DNA from: Staphylococcus pettenkoferi
GTDB lineage: Bacteria; Bacillota; Bacilli; Staphylococcales; Staphylococcaceae
DNA length: 64,000 nucleotides
Assembly: GCF_026659735.1 (NCBI RefSeq)
Contig: NZ_JANSKK010000007.1
Span: 124,001 to 188,000 of the forward strand
Reading direction: 5' to 3'
Shown: positions 17,829 to 29,573 of the stretch, piece after piece
Layout of the letters: every line of letters starts with the position of its first letter
Position numbering within the stretch: position 1 is the first letter of the stretch
The notes under the pieces: model-generated
What the model was told of the DNA's origin: nothing
The model's input: the letters and a program-made list of their open reading frames with translations, nothing else
The model's database searches: none
Position numbers and translations under genes: made by a program

Positions 17829-18598
17829 GAGTTACAACACTCCCTCTCATGCTGGTGATCTACAAAGCGTACAGGATGACCGTATATCTTAGATATTTCT
17901 ACTTCATCTAAAGATTTGAAGTCTTCAGTTGAACCATGGAAGTGTAAGTGTTTATTGAGACATGCCACTTCTGTCGCTGTATCCGCTACTACTCCAATAT
18001 CGTGGGTTACAAGTATGATCGTCACACCTTCATGCTTTAGACGCTCTAATGTTTGATAGAATTCGTTCACGTGTTTCGCATCAATACCATTCGTTGGCTC
18101 ATCGAGAATTAAGACGGTCGGGTTACTGATTAAAGCTCGAGCGATGAGTACACGTTGCTGCTGGCCACCTGAGAGCTCGGCGATATTTTTATTGATGAGA
18201 TGTTCAATGTTTAGCCGTTCCAAGACATTGTGCACTTGTGCGACATCTTTTTTATTAAACCATTGAAAGAGCCTCTTTTTCTTCGTCAGGCCGCTCAGTA
18301 CAACTTCTTTGACGCTTGCTGGAAAGCCTGAATTAAATGAGCGCGCTTTTTGAGAAACATAGCTCACTTGGGGCGCTTGTTGTGACTTTTTGTAGACTTT
18401 GCCGTCAATCAGGATTTGACCTTGTTGTAGCGGTAATAACCCTAACATAATCTTAAGTAAGGTTGACTTACCTGCTCCATTAGGTCCTACAATAGCCAGA
18501 AATTCGCCTCGGTTGATTTTAATATTAATATTCTCAAGCACTTGCTTTCTGTCGAAATAATAATCTATATTTTTAAGTTCGAAGACTGGTGTCGTCAT
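17825..18598 (-). CDS. znuC: Zinc ABC transporter ATP-binding protein (ZnuC/MreA-type)
   Basis: 257 residues. Walker A GPNGAGKST is at 38-46, Q-loop region YVSQKA follows, the signature LSGGQQQR lies at about 142-149, Walker B VLILDEPTNGID follows, and the switch His is in VTHDIG. It hydrolyses ATP to drive zinc import through ZnuB. The C-terminus ends in HQHERECC, a metal-binding-looking tail. First gene of znuC-znuB-zur, with GAGGTGA as SD. No perfect Zur box could be recognised upstream. Confidence 0.92.
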   Translation of the reverse strand: MTTPVFELKNIDYYFDRKQVLENINIKINRGEFLAIVGPNGAGKSTLLKIMLGLLPLQQGQILIDGKVYKKSQQAPQVSYVSQKARSFNSGFPASVKEVVLSGLTKKKRLFQWFNKKDVAQVHNVLERLNIEHLINKNIAELSGGQQQRVLIARALISNPTVLILDEPTNGIDAKHVNEFYQTLERLKHEGVTIILVTHDIGVVADTATEVACLNKHLHFHGSTEDFKSLDEVEISKIYGHPVRFVDHQHERECCNS

Positions 18599-18760
18599 GA
18601 TTTCACCTCGTAATTACTATACAATCTCTCGCTAGACTTGTAAATAGTAATGTTTTCGACTTGTTTAACTTTTGAAAAATAAGAAAAAACCGTTCGGATA
18701 CGTCGAAAAATAAAACTACATGATAACCATAAGTGCGAAGAAATTAAATGGAGCTGAAAT

Positions 18761-18832
18761 AAAAAAGTGGCTGTCCATTTCGTATTGGGCATTCCAATTA
18801 TATTTACGCTTTCTATCATTAATGAACAGCCA
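18761..18832 (-). terminator. Intrinsic terminator downstream of nfo
   Basis: Minus strand: TGGCTGTTCATT (18821-18832) pairs with AATGGACAGCCA (18768-18779) across a long AT loop, followed by TTTTTTATTT, just after the nfo stop. Confidence 0.7.
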
Positions 18833-18854
18833 TCATCCGCGAAGTGTCACCCAA

Positions 18855-19751
18855 TTAATGACCTTCGTTAATAATCTTATCTTTCATATCTGGGTCAAAT
18901 TGTTGATTACGCAACATTTGAATTTCACGTTCGAATGGATTCTTTTTACTCTTCTTATCTAAACCTACAAAAGGTGTCTCAAGAATCTTAGGAATGTCTT
19001 TAAATGCATCATGATGAACGACATAGTTAAGTGCGTCGAAACCGATGTGACCGAAACCGATGTTCTCGTGTCGGTCTTTATGTGCGCCACATTCGTTCTT
19101 ACTATCGTTGACATGGACAACTTTAATGCGATCTAAACCGATGATTTGATCAAATTCATTTAAGACACCATCAAAGTCATTCTTCACATCATAACCCGCG
19201 TCATGTGTATGACACGTGTCAAAGCACACAGAAAGTCTTTCGTTGTGTTCAACACCGTCGATGATACGCGCTAGTTCTTCGAAATTACGTCCAACTTCAG
19301 AGCCCTTGCCTGCCATCGTTTCAAGTGCGATACGGACATCGTTATCATGTGTTAAGACTTCGTTAAGACCTTCGATTATCTTTTTGATCCCTGCATCTGC
19401 ACCGGCACCGACATGTGAGCCAGGATGTAAGACGATATCTTTCGCACCAATTGCTTGGGTACGTTCAATTTCGCTTTGTAGGAACTCCACACCCAAGTCA
19501 AATACGTGAGGTTTTTGAGTATTAGCGATATTGATAATATAGGGAGCGTGAACGACGATATTTGATAAGCCATATTCTTTCATAGCTTCATGGCCTTTTT
19601 CGATATTCAAATCTTCGATCGCTTTACGGCGTGTATTCTGAGGAGCACCGGTATAGATCATAAATGTTGTTTCGCCATATTCATGTGCTTGTTCGGCTGC
19701 TCCTTGTAACATTTTCTTACCGCTCATTGAGACATGTGAGCCTAATAACAT
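18855..19751 (-). CDS. nfo: Endonuclease IV (AP endonuclease)
   Basis: 298 residues. Cuts DNA 5' of abasic sites and removes damaged 3' ends in base excision repair. A TIM barrel with three zinc ions: ligand motifs [38 protein letters not shown] and [21 protein letters not shown] are all intact. ATG 19751 is preferred: the GTG 9 nt earlier falls in the AGGTGA SD, and the family starts [11 protein letters not shown]. It follows cshB by about 17 nt, so the two are co-transcribed. Confidence 0.95.
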   Translation of the reverse strand: MLLGSHVSMSGKKMLQGAAEQAHEYGETTFMIYTGAPQNTRRKAIEDLNIEKGHEAMKEYGLSNIVVHAPYIINIANTQKPHVFDLGVEFLQSEIERTQAIGAKDIVLHPGSHVGAGADAGIKKIIEGLNEVLTHDNDVRIALETMAGKGSEVGRNFEELARIIDGVEHNERLSVCFDTCHTHDAGYDVKNDFDGVLNEFDQIIGLDRIKVVHVNDSKNECGAHKDRHENIGFGHIGFDALNYVVHHDAFKDIPKILETPFVGLDKKSKKNPFEREIQMLRNQQFDPDMKDKIINEGH

Positions 19752-19767
19752 GTGATTCACCTATCCT

Positions 19768-21105
19768 TTATTTCTTTTTCTTATTTATACGTCGCTGTTT
19801 CTTACTATACTGTTTACGTTCCTGACGCTTCAATTCTTCCAGTTCTTTTTTGAACTTTTTCTTATAACCCGGTTTTACTTTTTTCTTATTATTGCGTTTA
19901 ACTTTATGTTTCACTTTTTGAGTGAGGTGGTCGTCTTGTTTCTTACGTGTATGACGTTTGTTATGCGCCTTAATTTCTTTAAGTTCTCCATTTTTTACAT
20001 CCACATTGGTAAAATGGTAACCTTTCTCTTCAATTAACGTGACGTTTTCTTCTTCATCTGGACTATAAAGCGTAATCGCTATACCCTTATATTGACCGCG
20101 TCCTGTACGACCGACACGATGTGTAAAGAAGTCGAGCTCATGTGGTACATCAAAGTTGATAACATGGCTGACACCTTCAATATCGATCCCTCGTGATGCC
20201 AAGTCACTCGCAATTACGTATTGATAGTCTAGGTTACGAATACGTTTCATTTGTTGTTTACGTTCACGCGGCGTTAAGCCACCGTGAATCATACCCACTT
20301 TGATCCCTTCATTCGTTAATTCCTCAGCTAAATCATCGGCATTTTCTCTACTGTTACAGAAAATGATACAGAGATAAGGGTTAAGAATATCAATTAATTT
20401 TAATGTTTTCGCAACTTTACTATCGCCTTTAGTTGGGATTAAATAGAAGTCAATATTCTTCTTATTCTGCGATTTATTGTTGATTTCGACATAATCCGGA
20501 TTCTCAAGATATTTATTTAAGAATGGGTGTAATGATTTAGGAATCGTAGCACTAAATACTGCAATATGTGCTTCTGAACTCAACCGTGCTGCCACGTGAT
20601 CAACATCTTCTATAAGGCCTAAGTCAATCATAAGATCCGCCTCGTCGATAACGAGATATGAAGCTAAATGGACATGTAGCTCTCCGTTACGAGCTAAATC
20701 ATTGATACGTGTGGGTGTACCAATCACGAGTTGAGGTTGCTGTTTCGCGCGCTGTCTATCACGTTCAATATCTGTTCCACCGATGAATAGCTTGACACTT
20801 ACATCTTTTTTGAAACGCGCGAGTTGTTGTGCCACATCAAAGAGTTGTTGTGCGAGTTCACGCGTAGGTGCCACGACGATAGATTGAGGTTCTTGAACTT
20901 CTGGGTCAATGAGTTGCATTAAAGGTAACAAGAATGCATGAGACTTCCCAGTTCCTGTTTGAGATTGACCAATAAGGTTAGTTTGTTTGATGATCTTTGG
21001 TATGACGCGATTTTGAATTTGCGTAGGCTTGTCAAAATTAAGGTCTTTAACTGCATCGATTAAAGATGAGTCAAGATTAAAATGTTCAAATGGATGTTTG
21101 CTCAT
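19768..21105 (-). CDS. cshB: DEAD-box RNA helicase CshB
   Basis: 445 residues from ATG 21105 (SD AAAGGAG). The Q motif FDKPTQIQ, motif I SQTGTGKSH, motif Ia PTRELAQQL, motif II DEAD, motif III FSAT and motif VI HRVGRTGRG are all there. A long, very basic tail (Lys/Arg-rich, about 375-445) is typical of CshB and probably binds RNA. It unwinds RNA duplexes, mainly in the cold and during RNA decay. Located upstream of nfo as in Bacillus (yqfR-yqfS). Confidence 0.94.
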   Translation of the reverse strand: MSKHPFEHFNLDSSLIDAVKDLNFDKPTQIQNRVIPKIIKQTNLIGQSQTGTGKSHAFLLPLMQLIDPEVQEPQSIVVAPTRELAQQLFDVAQQLARFKKDVSVKLFIGGTDIERDRQRAKQQPQLVIGTPTRINDLARNGELHVHLASYLVIDEADLMIDLGLIEDVDHVAARLSSEAHIAVFSATIPKSLHPFLNKYLENPDYVEINNKSQNKKNIDFYLIPTKGDSKVAKTLKLIDILNPYLCIIFCNSRENADDLAEELTNEGIKVGMIHGGLTPRERKQQMKRIRNLDYQYVIASDLASRGIDIEGVSHVINFDVPHELDFFTHRVGRTGRGQYKGIAITLYSPDEEENVTLIEEKGYHFTNVDVKNGELKEIKAHNKRHTRKKQDDHLTQKVKHKVKRNNKKKVKPGYKKKFKKELEELKRQERKQYSKKQRRINKKKK

Positions 21106-21232
21106 CTTTTTCACTCCTTTGTCTTGATAGTTCAGTTTTTGTAGTTAGTTATATTCATTAAGGATGGGTGTGTTTCAAGGTTCTTTTTGATTCATTATTT
21201 TAGCAGAGTTCAATGTGACTCATTTTACCCGC

Positions 21233-22333
21233 TTAATAATAACTGTAAGGGTCCGTATTGTGTTCACTCGCTTTAACTGGGATTTCTAATTGATGATTGT
21301 ACCAACTATTTATAAGGTTAACGAGCCCTTCTTTCATAACGTACTCACTATAATGATTAATGTCTAGCATATTTATGCCAGCAATCTTCGCATCTAACGC
21401 TTCGTGATGTTTAATATCACCCGTAATGAAAATATCAGCACCAAGGTTATGCGCAAGTGTTTCGAAACCTACACCTGCACCACCGATAATGGCTACAGTT
21501 TCAATCTTAGAATGTTCATCACCGATAAATCTCACACTTGGCATGTCAAGTTGTGATTTAACCTGCTTAACAAACGTTGGGACGTCCATAGATTGATTGA
21601 GTTGACCGATAACGCCCAAACCACGTTCGCTAAATTTCGTCATATGCATGATATCGTAGACTGGTGTTTCATAAGGATGATATTTCTCAATAGCTCGTTG
21701 CGCGAGTTGACGTTGATGCGGTGCGATCATAAATTCTACTTTCACCTCATCAACGTGTTCTATTTCGCCTACTTCGCCTAGTGTCGGATTTGCATCACCC
21801 ACCGGTTTAAACTGACCTTTGCCTTGTGATTGGAAGTAACAAGCTTCATAATTGCCTTCTTGAGCTAAACCGTGACGGCTTAACTGGTCCTTAAATGTTT
21901 CTACGTCTGTTTCAGGAATGAATACTTGAACTTTATCATATTCAAACGTTTGTGGATTAAGAATTTCAACGTCACTGAGCTGTATACGGTCAGCAAGCAT
22001 CGCATTGACACCTTGAGGATAAACGTCGAGATTCGTATGTAACGCAATGAGATTGATATCGTGTTGGATGAGCTTACGGATAATTGCACCATAACCTTCT
22101 TGTTGGACGATATTTTGAACACCTTTAAAAATTAAGGGATGATGACTAATAATTGTGTTATATCCGAGTTCAATAGCTTCGTCTACTACCACTTCTGTGC
22201 AGTCGAGTGCTGTAAGAATACCTGTTACGTCACTTTCTTCGTCGCCAATGAGTAATCCTACATTATCCCATGATTCAGCTGTCTTAAATGGCACATGCTC
22301 ATTTAACGTTGTGAGTAATTGTTTTAACTTCAT
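21233..22333 (-). CDS. NIF3/YqfO dinuclear-metal protein
   Basis: 366 residues, the long form of the NIF3 family. The N-terminal half (ISHHPLIFKG, with metal His) and C-terminal half (GDIKHHEALD, metal ligands) make the split metal site. Between them, about 130-230, sits the PII-like insert found in Firmicutes (VFIPETDVETFKDQL). Often labelled GTP cyclohydrolase 1 type 2 homologue, but the activity is unproven. Its start overlaps the trmK stop by 4 nt; the sigA-trmK-nif3 order is conserved in Firmicutes. Confidence 0.88.
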   Translation of the reverse strand: MKLKQLLTTLNEHVPFKTAESWDNVGLLIGDEESDVTGILTALDCTEVVVDEAIELGYNTIISHHPLIFKGVQNIVQQEGYGAIIRKLIQHDINLIALHTNLDVYPQGVNAMLADRIQLSDVEILNPQTFEYDKVQVFIPETDVETFKDQLSRHGLAQEGNYEACYFQSQGKGQFKPVGDANPTLGEVGEIEHVDEVKVEFMIAPHQRQLAQRAIEKYHPYETPVYDIMHMTKFSERGLGVIGQLNQSMDVPTFVKQVKSQLDMPSVRFIGDEHSKIETVAIIGGAGVGFETLAHNLGADIFITGDIKHHEALDAKIAGINMLDINHYSEYVMKEGLVNLINSWYNHQLEIPVKASEHNTDPYSYY

Positions 22334-23013
22334 ATCTTTAACACCTCATTTATCATTTCGATTTCAGCATTGATCTCCTCTAAACGTTGTTGATGTTTGA
22401 TCGTATCTAATTGCGCTTTTATTTTTTCAAGTGCATCCACTTCACGTTGCCATTTTTCTATAAATTGGGCATTTTTGTGACGCAGTAATATAGGACCAAA
22501 TTTTAATTCTTGCTTATTTAATGGCCGAGAATTGGATTGATAATCTGCAACGAGAAGTTCATAAATATGGCCTTTTTCTTTAAAAATCAATTCTTGTTTG
22601 ATCTCGAAATCTAAGCGTTCTAAAGTTCGGCGCAAAGCTTCAGTTTGTACATTACTTTGTAGTACTAGGCGTGTGTGGGGTTTCAGCTTACTAGCCCCTT
22701 GTTGCAGAATTTGTGCAATGAGAGGGCCTCCCATACCACAAATAGTAATGGTATCTACATGATCAGAATCAGTGAGAATCGAGAGTCCATCTCCTAGGCG
22801 TACATCAATTTGACTGTCGTACCCATAGGATCGAACATTTTTAATAGAAGCTTGGTATGGACCTTGAATCACTTCACCTGCTATCGCTGTGCGAATTAAA
22901 TGATGTTCTAAAGCATAAATAGGTAAATATGCATGGTCAGAACCAATATCTGCTAAACAGTCGCCTTGAATATATTCACTTACATATGTCAGTCGTTGAT
23001 TAAGTTGTAGCAT
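22330..23013 (-). CDS. trmK: tRNA (adenine(22)-N1)-methyltransferase
   Basis: 227 residues from ATG 23013, chosen because AAGGAG lies 7 nt upstream; a frame open further upstream would add 26 residues without an SD. SAM motif I ADIGSDHAYLP is at 21-31, and the catalytic TICGMGG region follows. It ends in a coiled-coil-like Lys/Gln/Glu-rich helix (about 180-225) that clamps the tRNA. Methylates A22 of tRNA-Ser and tRNA-Tyr in B. subtilis. Essential in some staphylococci. Confidence 0.92.
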   Translation of the reverse strand: MLQLNQRLTYVSEYIQGDCLADIGSDHAYLPIYALEHHLIRTAIAGEVIQGPYQASIKNVRSYGYDSQIDVRLGDGLSILTDSDHVDTITICGMGGPLIAQILQQGASKLKPHTRLVLQSNVQTEALRRTLERLDFEIKQELIFKEKGHIYELLVADYQSNSRPLNKQELKFGPILLRHKNAQFIEKWQREVDALEKIKAQLDTIKHQQRLEEINAEIEMINEVLKI

Positions 23014-23098
23014 GCAGGATCTCCTTAATACGTAAAATAAAGGGATGAGACTAAATCCAAATTTACAAAAGGATAAGTAGTCACACCCCAATGAACAA

Positions 23099-24229
<1,131 letters not shown>

Positions 24230-24341
24230 TCAACATAGTATAATAATGAGAACAAATTACACTATAATAATTCACAAAATCGCCTTGTGTTAAACATTCA
24301 GTAACCCTATTATTATACTAAATAAGTGATATATTTGTATA

Positions 24342-26123
24342 CTATGTCTTCGTATTTTTATTAAAATTAACGATTTTCTCTAAGTAATATTTTTGAAGTT
24401 CAACATCACCTAATCGTAAAGCTTCATTTAAACGACGATTGAGAGATTCTTTACTTTCTTCATCGCGATTCTCCAGAATGATTGCGATATAATCATCAAG
24501 TTCATGATCATAAGGTTCATCGTTCAATAAGAAGTTGTCCAATGCGATGAAAGCTTCCTTCATCTCGTCTGAGTCCACATATTGAATCACATCACTGAGT
24601 GTATAGGTTTCATTCTCTGAATAAAAGTCGCGTAAAGTATTAAATATACGCCTAAAATAAGAATTTGTAAAATCATCTGCTTCAATCTGTCTATGATAAT
24701 TAAGGAAACGGTCTTTATCATAAACAAAGTGTTTCAAGAGACAGACTTCCGCTTTCTCATTACGAGAAAGTTGCCTAAATTGTGGTATGTCCGGCGCTGC
24801 AGATGGTGGCTCAGGTGTTTGATGTGAGTAATGCCCCACTGATTGACTGAGACTATTAAAGCTAACTTTAAACAAATCCGCAACTTCTTGCAATACTTTT
24901 TTGCGTAAAATTGAAGAATTCATATATGAAATATCTTGAGTAATTTCTTTTAAATATTTCTCATACGCTAAATCATTATTTTGAATTTCATCTTGATGTA
25001 AGTGAATCTTGAAATTGATAAACGTTTTCTTTTCGTGTGTCACGAAATGATTGAACGCATCTTCACCATGTTTGACTAAATATTCATCGGGGTCCATGCC
25101 AGATGGAAGCTGAATGACGAAGACGTTAAATCCTTGTTGCAACAGTTGTTGACCTGTTTTGAGTGTAGCATTCTGTCCTGCACTATCGCCATCAAACATG
25201 AGGGTTATATTATTCGTTAATTTTTTGACCACAGTGATATGTTCTTGCGAAAGTTGTGTCCCCATTGTGGCCACGACCTGATGAAGACCAGCTTGATCGG
25301 ATTTAATAACGTCCATGAAACCTTCAAGCAGCATGATTTCATCAATTTTTCTAATAGAACGTCGTGCTTTATCAAGATTATAGAGCAAGCGACGTTTTTG
25401 GAAGATGGGTGTCTCTGGGCTATTGAGATATTTCGGCTCTTGATCAGTGTACGTTCTTCCTGAATAGCCTACCGTGCGACCTTGCGCATTCTGCAAAGGA
25501 AACATGATACGGTCGCGAAATCGGTCGTAGTAGCTAAAGTTCTCTTCATTTCTCGATAACAGACCTGCCTCATACGCGAGTTCGATGTCATAACCTTTTT
25601 TCTCCAGGAAATCATGACAGAAAGTCGCATTATCGGGAGCATAACCAATCTTACGTTTCTCTATCATTTCATCGCTAAAGCCACGTTCTTTCAAATAATT
25701 GAGCGCTGCTTCCCCTTCAACTGTCTTCACTAGGGCATAATGATAGTACGCTTGCATCAGTTCATGCATTTCTATCATCTGTAAATCTTCAGAGGCGATT
25801 TGGTGTGTACCATCCTCTTGGCTATAGTTTGGCACATCTACTTGAATATTGACTCTGTCGCCAAGTTCTTTCACAGCTTCGGTAAAAGGAATATCTTTAA
25901 TTTCTTGAATAAATTGGAAGACATTCCCACCTTTTTTACAACCGAAACAGTGACAAATCTGTTTGTCCTCTGACACGGTAAATGATGGTGTCTTTTCATC
26001 ATGAAAAGGACACAACCCAATGTAATTGCGTCCCCTCTTCTCTAATTTGACATATTCACTGACAACATCGAGTATATCCGTCTTATCTTTAATTTCATTG
26101 ATTGTCGATTGGTCAATTCGCAC
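24342..26123 (-). CDS. dnaG: DNA primase
   Basis: 593 residues from a GTG start with TAGGTGAT as SD. The zinc-ribbon ligands C38, H41, C59 and C62 are seen in [11 protein letters not shown] and CHCFGC. The TOPRIM core contains the [15 protein letters not shown] and [12 protein letters not shown] acidic motifs. The C-terminal helicase-binding domain runs from about 450. Makes RNA primers for lagging-strand synthesis at the fork with DnaB/DnaC. The residues 425-445 linker is Pro/Ser-rich. Separated from sigA by about 135 nt that probably holds a sigA promoter. Confidence 0.96.
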   Translation of the reverse strand: MRIDQSTINEIKDKTDILDVVSEYVKLEKRGRNYIGLCPFHDEKTPSFTVSEDKQICHCFGCKKGGNVFQFIQEIKDIPFTEAVKELGDRVNIQVDVPNYSQEDGTHQIASEDLQMIEMHELMQAYYHYALVKTVEGEAALNYLKERGFSDEMIEKRKIGYAPDNATFCHDFLEKKGYDIELAYEAGLLSRNEENFSYYDRFRDRIMFPLQNAQGRTVGYSGRTYTDQEPKYLNSPETPIFQKRRLLYNLDKARRSIRKIDEIMLLEGFMDVIKSDQAGLHQVVATMGTQLSQEHITVVKKLTNNITLMFDGDSAGQNATLKTGQQLLQQGFNVFVIQLPSGMDPDEYLVKHGEDAFNHFVTHEKKTFINFKIHLHQDEIQNNDLAYEKYLKEITQDISYMNSSILRKKVLQEVADLFKVSFNSLSQSVGHYSHQTPEPPSAAPDIPQFRQLSRNEKAEVCLLKHFVYDKDRFLNYHRQIEADDFTNSYFRRIFNTLRDFYSENETYTLSDVIQYVDSDEMKEAFIALDNFLLNDEPYDHELDDYIAIILENRDEESKESLNRRLNEALRLGDVELQKYYLEKIVNFNKNTKT

Positions 26124-26149
26124 TAGTCATCACCTAACTACTTTAAGTA

Positions 26150-26986
26150 TTAGCTATCTTTCTTTAGTTCGTTGAAATCATTCTGGTCGATAATATTCAT
26201 AATATCATTCGCTGTTTCTTCAATAGCTTTATCCGAAACGTCAATCACCGTGCAACCTATACGATCTACGAGTTCATGGAAATATTCAAGTTCTTCTTGA
26301 ATGCGTTTCTCAGTTGCATATCGCGCTTTATCTCCTAATCCGAGTTGCTTAAGTCGTTCTTTACGAATCTTATTGAGTTTCTGCTCACTAATTTTTAGCG
26401 CTATGATCTTCTTAGGGTCAACCTCAAACAAATTATCTGGAGGGGTAACTTCTGGAACGACAGGAATGTTAAGTACTTTATAGCTTTTATGTGCCAAGTA
26501 CTGTGATAAAGGTGTTTTTGAAGTTCTAGAAATTCCTAGCAGAATGATATCTGCTTTTGAAATACCTTTGGGATCTTTCCCGTCGTCATATTTTACCGCA
26601 AACTCTATCGCTTCTATTTTATTAAAATAAGCTTCGTCTAGTCGGTGGACAAGTCCAGGCTCATAATACGGTTCCTCTTCAATTTCGTCTCTTAAAATAT
26701 TCATCAAAGGTCCCATGATATCTACAGATTTCACAGTACTCTCCTGTAACTTCGACTCCATATAAGCACGTATTTCGGGCTTAACTAACGTGTAAACTAC
26801 GATAGAATTTGTGTCTTCTGCGACTTGTACTACCTCATCAACGTTCTCAAATGATTCAACGTAAGGATAGCGTGCAGTTTCCTGATCGCATTGATCGGGT
26901 GTGAATTGTGATAAACCTGCTCTAGCGACTAAATCAGCTGTTTCACCAACTGAATCTGACGCGACTATTATATTAACTTTCTTCAT
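26150..26986 (-). CDS. PPDK/PEP synthase regulatory protein (DUF299, YqfL)
   Basis: 278 residues. N-terminal [23 protein letters not shown] is the family signature. The P-loop [11 protein letters not shown] lies at about 152-162, followed by the [11 protein letters not shown] stretch. The family is a bifunctional kinase/pyrophosphorylase acting on pyruvate phosphate dikinase or PEP synthase. No such target enzyme is encoded in this window. It sits downstream of ccpN as in B. subtilis (yqzB-yqfL), where it acts together with CcpN in gluconeogenic control. The precise target here is inferred only. Confidence 0.87.
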   Translation of the reverse strand: MKKVNIIVASDSVGETADLVARAGLSQFTPDQCDQETARYPYVESFENVDEVVQVAEDTNSIVVYTLVKPEIRAYMESKLQESTVKSVDIMGPLMNILRDEIEEEPYYEPGLVHRLDEAYFNKIEAIEFAVKYDDGKDPKGISKADIILLGISRTSKTPLSQYLAHKSYKVLNIPVVPEVTPPDNLFEVDPKKIIALKISEQKLNKIRKERLKQLGLGDKARYATEKRIQEELEYFHELVDRIGCTVIDVSDKAIEETANDIMNIIDQNDFNELKKDS

Positions 26987-27000
26987 CGTGATCAGACCGC

Positions 27001-27624
27001 CTATTCTTTAAATAATGAAACAAATAATTTAGTGATTGTCGTCTTAGATATGCGTCCTTTAATTTCTAAATTACCGTTCTCTTTCTGTTGTACGATGGGT
27101 AAAGAATCTATTTCTTTCTCAATCATTAATTGCGCTGCATAGATAACTTTGTCATTCATGGAAATATAACTTAGGTTAGGCATGCGCGTCATTATAATAT
27201 CTACTGGCGTAGTATGGATATCTTCGCCCATCATTGAAGCGCGGAGTAAATCTTTACGCGAGCAGACACCTACGAAATCACCCTTGTCATTGATGATAAA
27301 AAGTGTGCTTACATCTTCCATGAAAATCGTACAAATCGCATCATAGATTGACATTCCGTTTTTTATAATAATTGGATGAGAAGCGTATTCTCGAACATGA
27401 TATTTTTTCAATTCATCAGCGATAATCTTATTCTGTGATTTATTAGTGTAATAGTAGCCTACTCGAGGTCTCGCTTCAAGAATCCCCGACATCGTTAAGA
27501 TAGCGAGATCAGGTCGTAGTGTTGCACGTGTGAGATCGAGTCGGTCAGCGATATGTTCACCCGTAATTGGACCGTTATGTTTCACGATATCAATAATCTG
27601 TTGTTGACGTTTATTAAGTTCGAT
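27001..27624 (-). CDS. ccpN: CcpN-type gluconeogenesis repressor (HTH plus two CBS domains)
   Basis: About 207 residues if translation begins at an ATC codon (27622-27624): a winged HTH (about 1-65, [24 protein letters not shown]) and two CBS domains (about 75-200, [25 protein letters not shown]). In B. subtilis CcpN represses gapB and pckA under glycolytic conditions. The first ATG/GTG/TTG codon available in frame (GTG, 27585) would remove 13 residues of the conserved first HTH helix. SD GGGGTGA lies exactly 6 nt before the ATC, and an in-frame TGA lies just upstream. The non-AUG start is thus the best reading, but it is unusual. Confidence 0.82.
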   Translation of the reverse strand: MELNKRQQQIIDIVKHNGPITGEHIADRLDLTRATLRPDLAILTMSGILEARPRVGYYYTNKSQNKIIADELKKYHVREYASHPIIIKNGMSIYDAICTIFMEDVSTLFIINDKGDFVGVCSRKDLLRASMMGEDIHTTPVDIIMTRMPNLSYISMNDKVIYAAQLMIEKEIDSLPIVQQKENGNLEIKGRISKTTITKLFVSLFKE

Positions 27625-27702
27625 AGCGCTTCACCCCTTTTTACCTATACAGATATTAATTATACATTGAAATGATATTTGCCACAAATACAGATATTTA
27701 CT

Positions 27703-27711
27703 TGCTATTAT
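27703..27711 (+). promoter_or_regulatory. Extended -10 promoter of glyS
   Basis: TGCTATTAT fits an extended -10 (TG-n-TATTAT). It lies a few bases before the T-box leader begins; no good -35 is seen. Confidence 0.5.
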
Positions 27712-27719
27712 ACAAGGTA

Positions 27720-27990
27720 TCAATTAGAATAAGTTGTACAGCGAGTTAAGGATAGTGTAAGCTTAACGACTTAAATTGGCACACAATTATATACCTCTAA
27801 AGCGAGTGTCTACACTAATTTGGGTGGAACCGCGGGTTAATTTCAATTTTAATGCTAATAGTGATAGTTAATCAGCGCTTACGTCATACATATAATGCGT
27901 ATACAAAGCGGATTAACATATACATGAAATCAGAAATCAAACTCGTCCCAAGGCAAGGTCAAATGTTTACTTTGTCTTGGGACGTTTTTA
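27720..27990 (+). promoter_or_regulatory. Glycine T-box leader of glyS
   Basis: The T-box sequence GGGTGGAACCGCGGG is at 27822-27836. Its UGGA pairs with a tRNA ending UCCA, as expected for tRNA-Gly (U73). A probable specifier codon GGC is at 27778-27780, on the 3' side of stem I (TTGT 27734 with ACAA 27783). The leader ends in a strong terminator: 13-bp stem 27944-27956 with 27972-27984, then TTTTT. Uncharged tRNA-Gly should favour the antiterminator and raise glyS expression. Confidence 0.92.
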
Positions 27991-28013
27991 TGTAAAAAAG
28001 GAGTGTTTGTACA

Positions 28014-29405
28014 ATGGCAAAAGACATGGAAAGTGTCGTTCATTTAGCAAAACATAGAGGGTTCGTCTTCCCTGGTAGTGACATCTACGGTGGTTTATCT
28101 AACACATGGGATTACGGTCCACTCGGTGTTGAATTAAAGAATAATATCAAAAAAGCTTGGTGGCAAAAATTTATCACGCAATCACCATACAACGTTGGTT
28201 TAGACGCAGCAATCTTAATGAATCCTAAGACTTGGGAGGCGTCTGGTCACCTTGGTAACTTCAATGACCCAATGATTGATAACAAAGATAGTAAAATTCG
28301 CTACCGTGCTGATAAATTAATTGAAGAATATATGCAAAATGAAAAAGGTGACGAAAACTTCGTTGCAGATGGCTTAAGCTTTGATGAAATGAAGCGCATT
28401 ATCGACGAAGAAGGCATCGTTTGTCCCGTGAGTGGCACAGCTAACTGGACTGATATTCGTCAATTTAACTTAATGTTCAAGACATTCCAAGGTGTAACGG
28501 AAGATTCTACTAGTGAACTCTTCTTACGTCCTGAAACTGCACAAGGTATCTTCGTTAACTATAAGAACGTGCAACGTACGATGCGTAAGAAATTACCATT
28601 TGGTATTGGTCAAATTGGTAAATCGTTCCGTAACGAAATCACACCTGGTAACTTCATCTTCAGAACACGTGAATTCGAACAAATGGAACTTGAATTCTTC
28701 TGTAAACCTGGTGAAGAAATTGAATGGCAAAGTTACTGGAAGACCTTTGCGAGCGAATGGTTAAAAGATCTTGGTCTTCAAGAAGCCAATACACGTTTAC
28801 GTGATCACGATGCAGATGAATTATCTCACTACTCTAATGCAACAACTGATATCGAATATCGTTTCCCATTCGGCTGGGGAGAACTTTGGGGTATCGCAAG
28901 TCGTACAGACTATGACTTGAAGCAACACGCAGAGCATTCAGGTGAAGATTTCCGTTACCACGATCAAGAAACAAATGAGAAATATTTACCATACTGTATC
29001 GAACCTTCATTAGGTGCTGATCGTGTAACACTCGCATTCTTATGTGATGCATATGACGAAGAAGGTGTTGAAGGCAGTAAAGATGCACGTACAGTGCTTC
29101 ACTTCCACCCTGCCCTTGCACCATACAAAGCAGCCGTTCTACCATTAAGCAAGAAATTATCAGGGGAAGCGATTAAGATCTTCGAACAATTAAGTCCGAA
29201 ATTCTCTATCGACTTCGACGAATCTCAATCTATTGGTAAACGTTACCGTCGTCAAGACGAAATTGGTACGCCATACTGTATTACGTTCGACTTCGATTCA
29301 TTAGAAGACAATCAAGTTACTGTGCGTGACCGTGATTCAATGGAACAAATCCGTATGCCAATTTCTGAGTTAGATGATTTCTTAGCTGAAAAAATTAAAT
29401 ACTAA
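28014..29405 (+). CDS. glyS: Glycine-tRNA ligase (dimeric type)
   Basis: 463 residues, the eukaryote/archaea-like class II alpha2 glycyl-tRNA synthetase. Motif 2 region [26 protein letters not shown] and motif 3 [12 protein letters not shown] are present, with [19 protein letters not shown] near the start and an anticodon-binding domain at the C-terminus (about 365-463). SD AAAAAAGGAG. Length equals the S. aureus enzyme. Plus-strand gene between two minus-strand operons, ended by a hairpin at 29432-29465. Note two glycine-responsive RNAs in this window, one for tRNA charging and one for catabolism. Confidence 0.97.
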   Translation: MAKDMESVVHLAKHRGFVFPGSDIYGGLSNTWDYGPLGVELKNNIKKAWWQKFITQSPYNVGLDAAILMNPKTWEASGHLGNFNDPMIDNKDSKIRYRADKLIEEYMQNEKGDENFVADGLSFDEMKRIIDEEGIVCPVSGTANWTDIRQFNLMFKTFQGVTEDSTSELFLRPETAQGIFVNYKNVQRTMRKKLPFGIGQIGKSFRNEITPGNFIFRTREFEQMELEFFCKPGEEIEWQSYWKTFASEWLKDLGLQEANTRLRDHDADELSHYSNATTDIEYRFPFGWGELWGIASRTDYDLKQHAEHSGEDFRYHDQETNEKYLPYCIEPSLGADRVTLAFLCDAYDEEGVEGSKDARTVLHFHPALAPYKAAVLPLSKKLSGEAIKIFEQLSPKFSIDFDESQSIGKRYRRQDEIGTPYCITFDFDSLEDNQVTVRDRDSMEQIRMPISELDDFLAEKIKY

Positions 29406-29431
29406 TTTTGAGTTTTAAGTTATAGAAAAAT

Positions 29432-29465
29432 GCCCGTAGATGGATGTGATGATCCATTTACGGGC
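29432..29465. terminator. Bidirectional terminator between glyS and recO
   Basis: A 13-bp near-perfect stem (GCCCGTAGATGGA with TCCATTTACGGGC) lies between convergent glyS and recO. The minus-strand side is followed by ATTTTT; the plus side has a weaker T-tract. Confidence 0.7.
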
Positions 29466-29573
29466 TTGATTTATGACTTATCTGATGAAAAATTAGTTTT
29501 AGAAACAATATATAAGAAGCGGGATAAAGAAAAATGACATACACTCTCCCGCTCCTACAACTTAATACCGAGT

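Noticed and set aside
18608..18620. TCGTAATTACTA near the znuC SD as a Zur box
   Set aside because: The halves resemble TCGTAAT/ATTACGA, but the centre is shorter than the known Zur box by about 3 bp and one half has a mismatch; not strong enough to list.
18595..18819. Minus-strand frame of 74 codons upstream of znuC
   Set aside because: It has no SD or family resemblance, and overlaps the nfo terminator and znuC leader; a chance frame.
27001..27585. ccpN starting at the internal GTG
   Set aside because: It would remove part of the DNA-binding helix that is conserved upstream, and no SD stands before this GTG.
29518..29553. Hairpin AGCGGGA/TCCCGCT after recO
   Set aside because: The stem is only 7 bp with a 22-nt loop and no good T-tract; the 29432-29465 hairpin is the better terminator.
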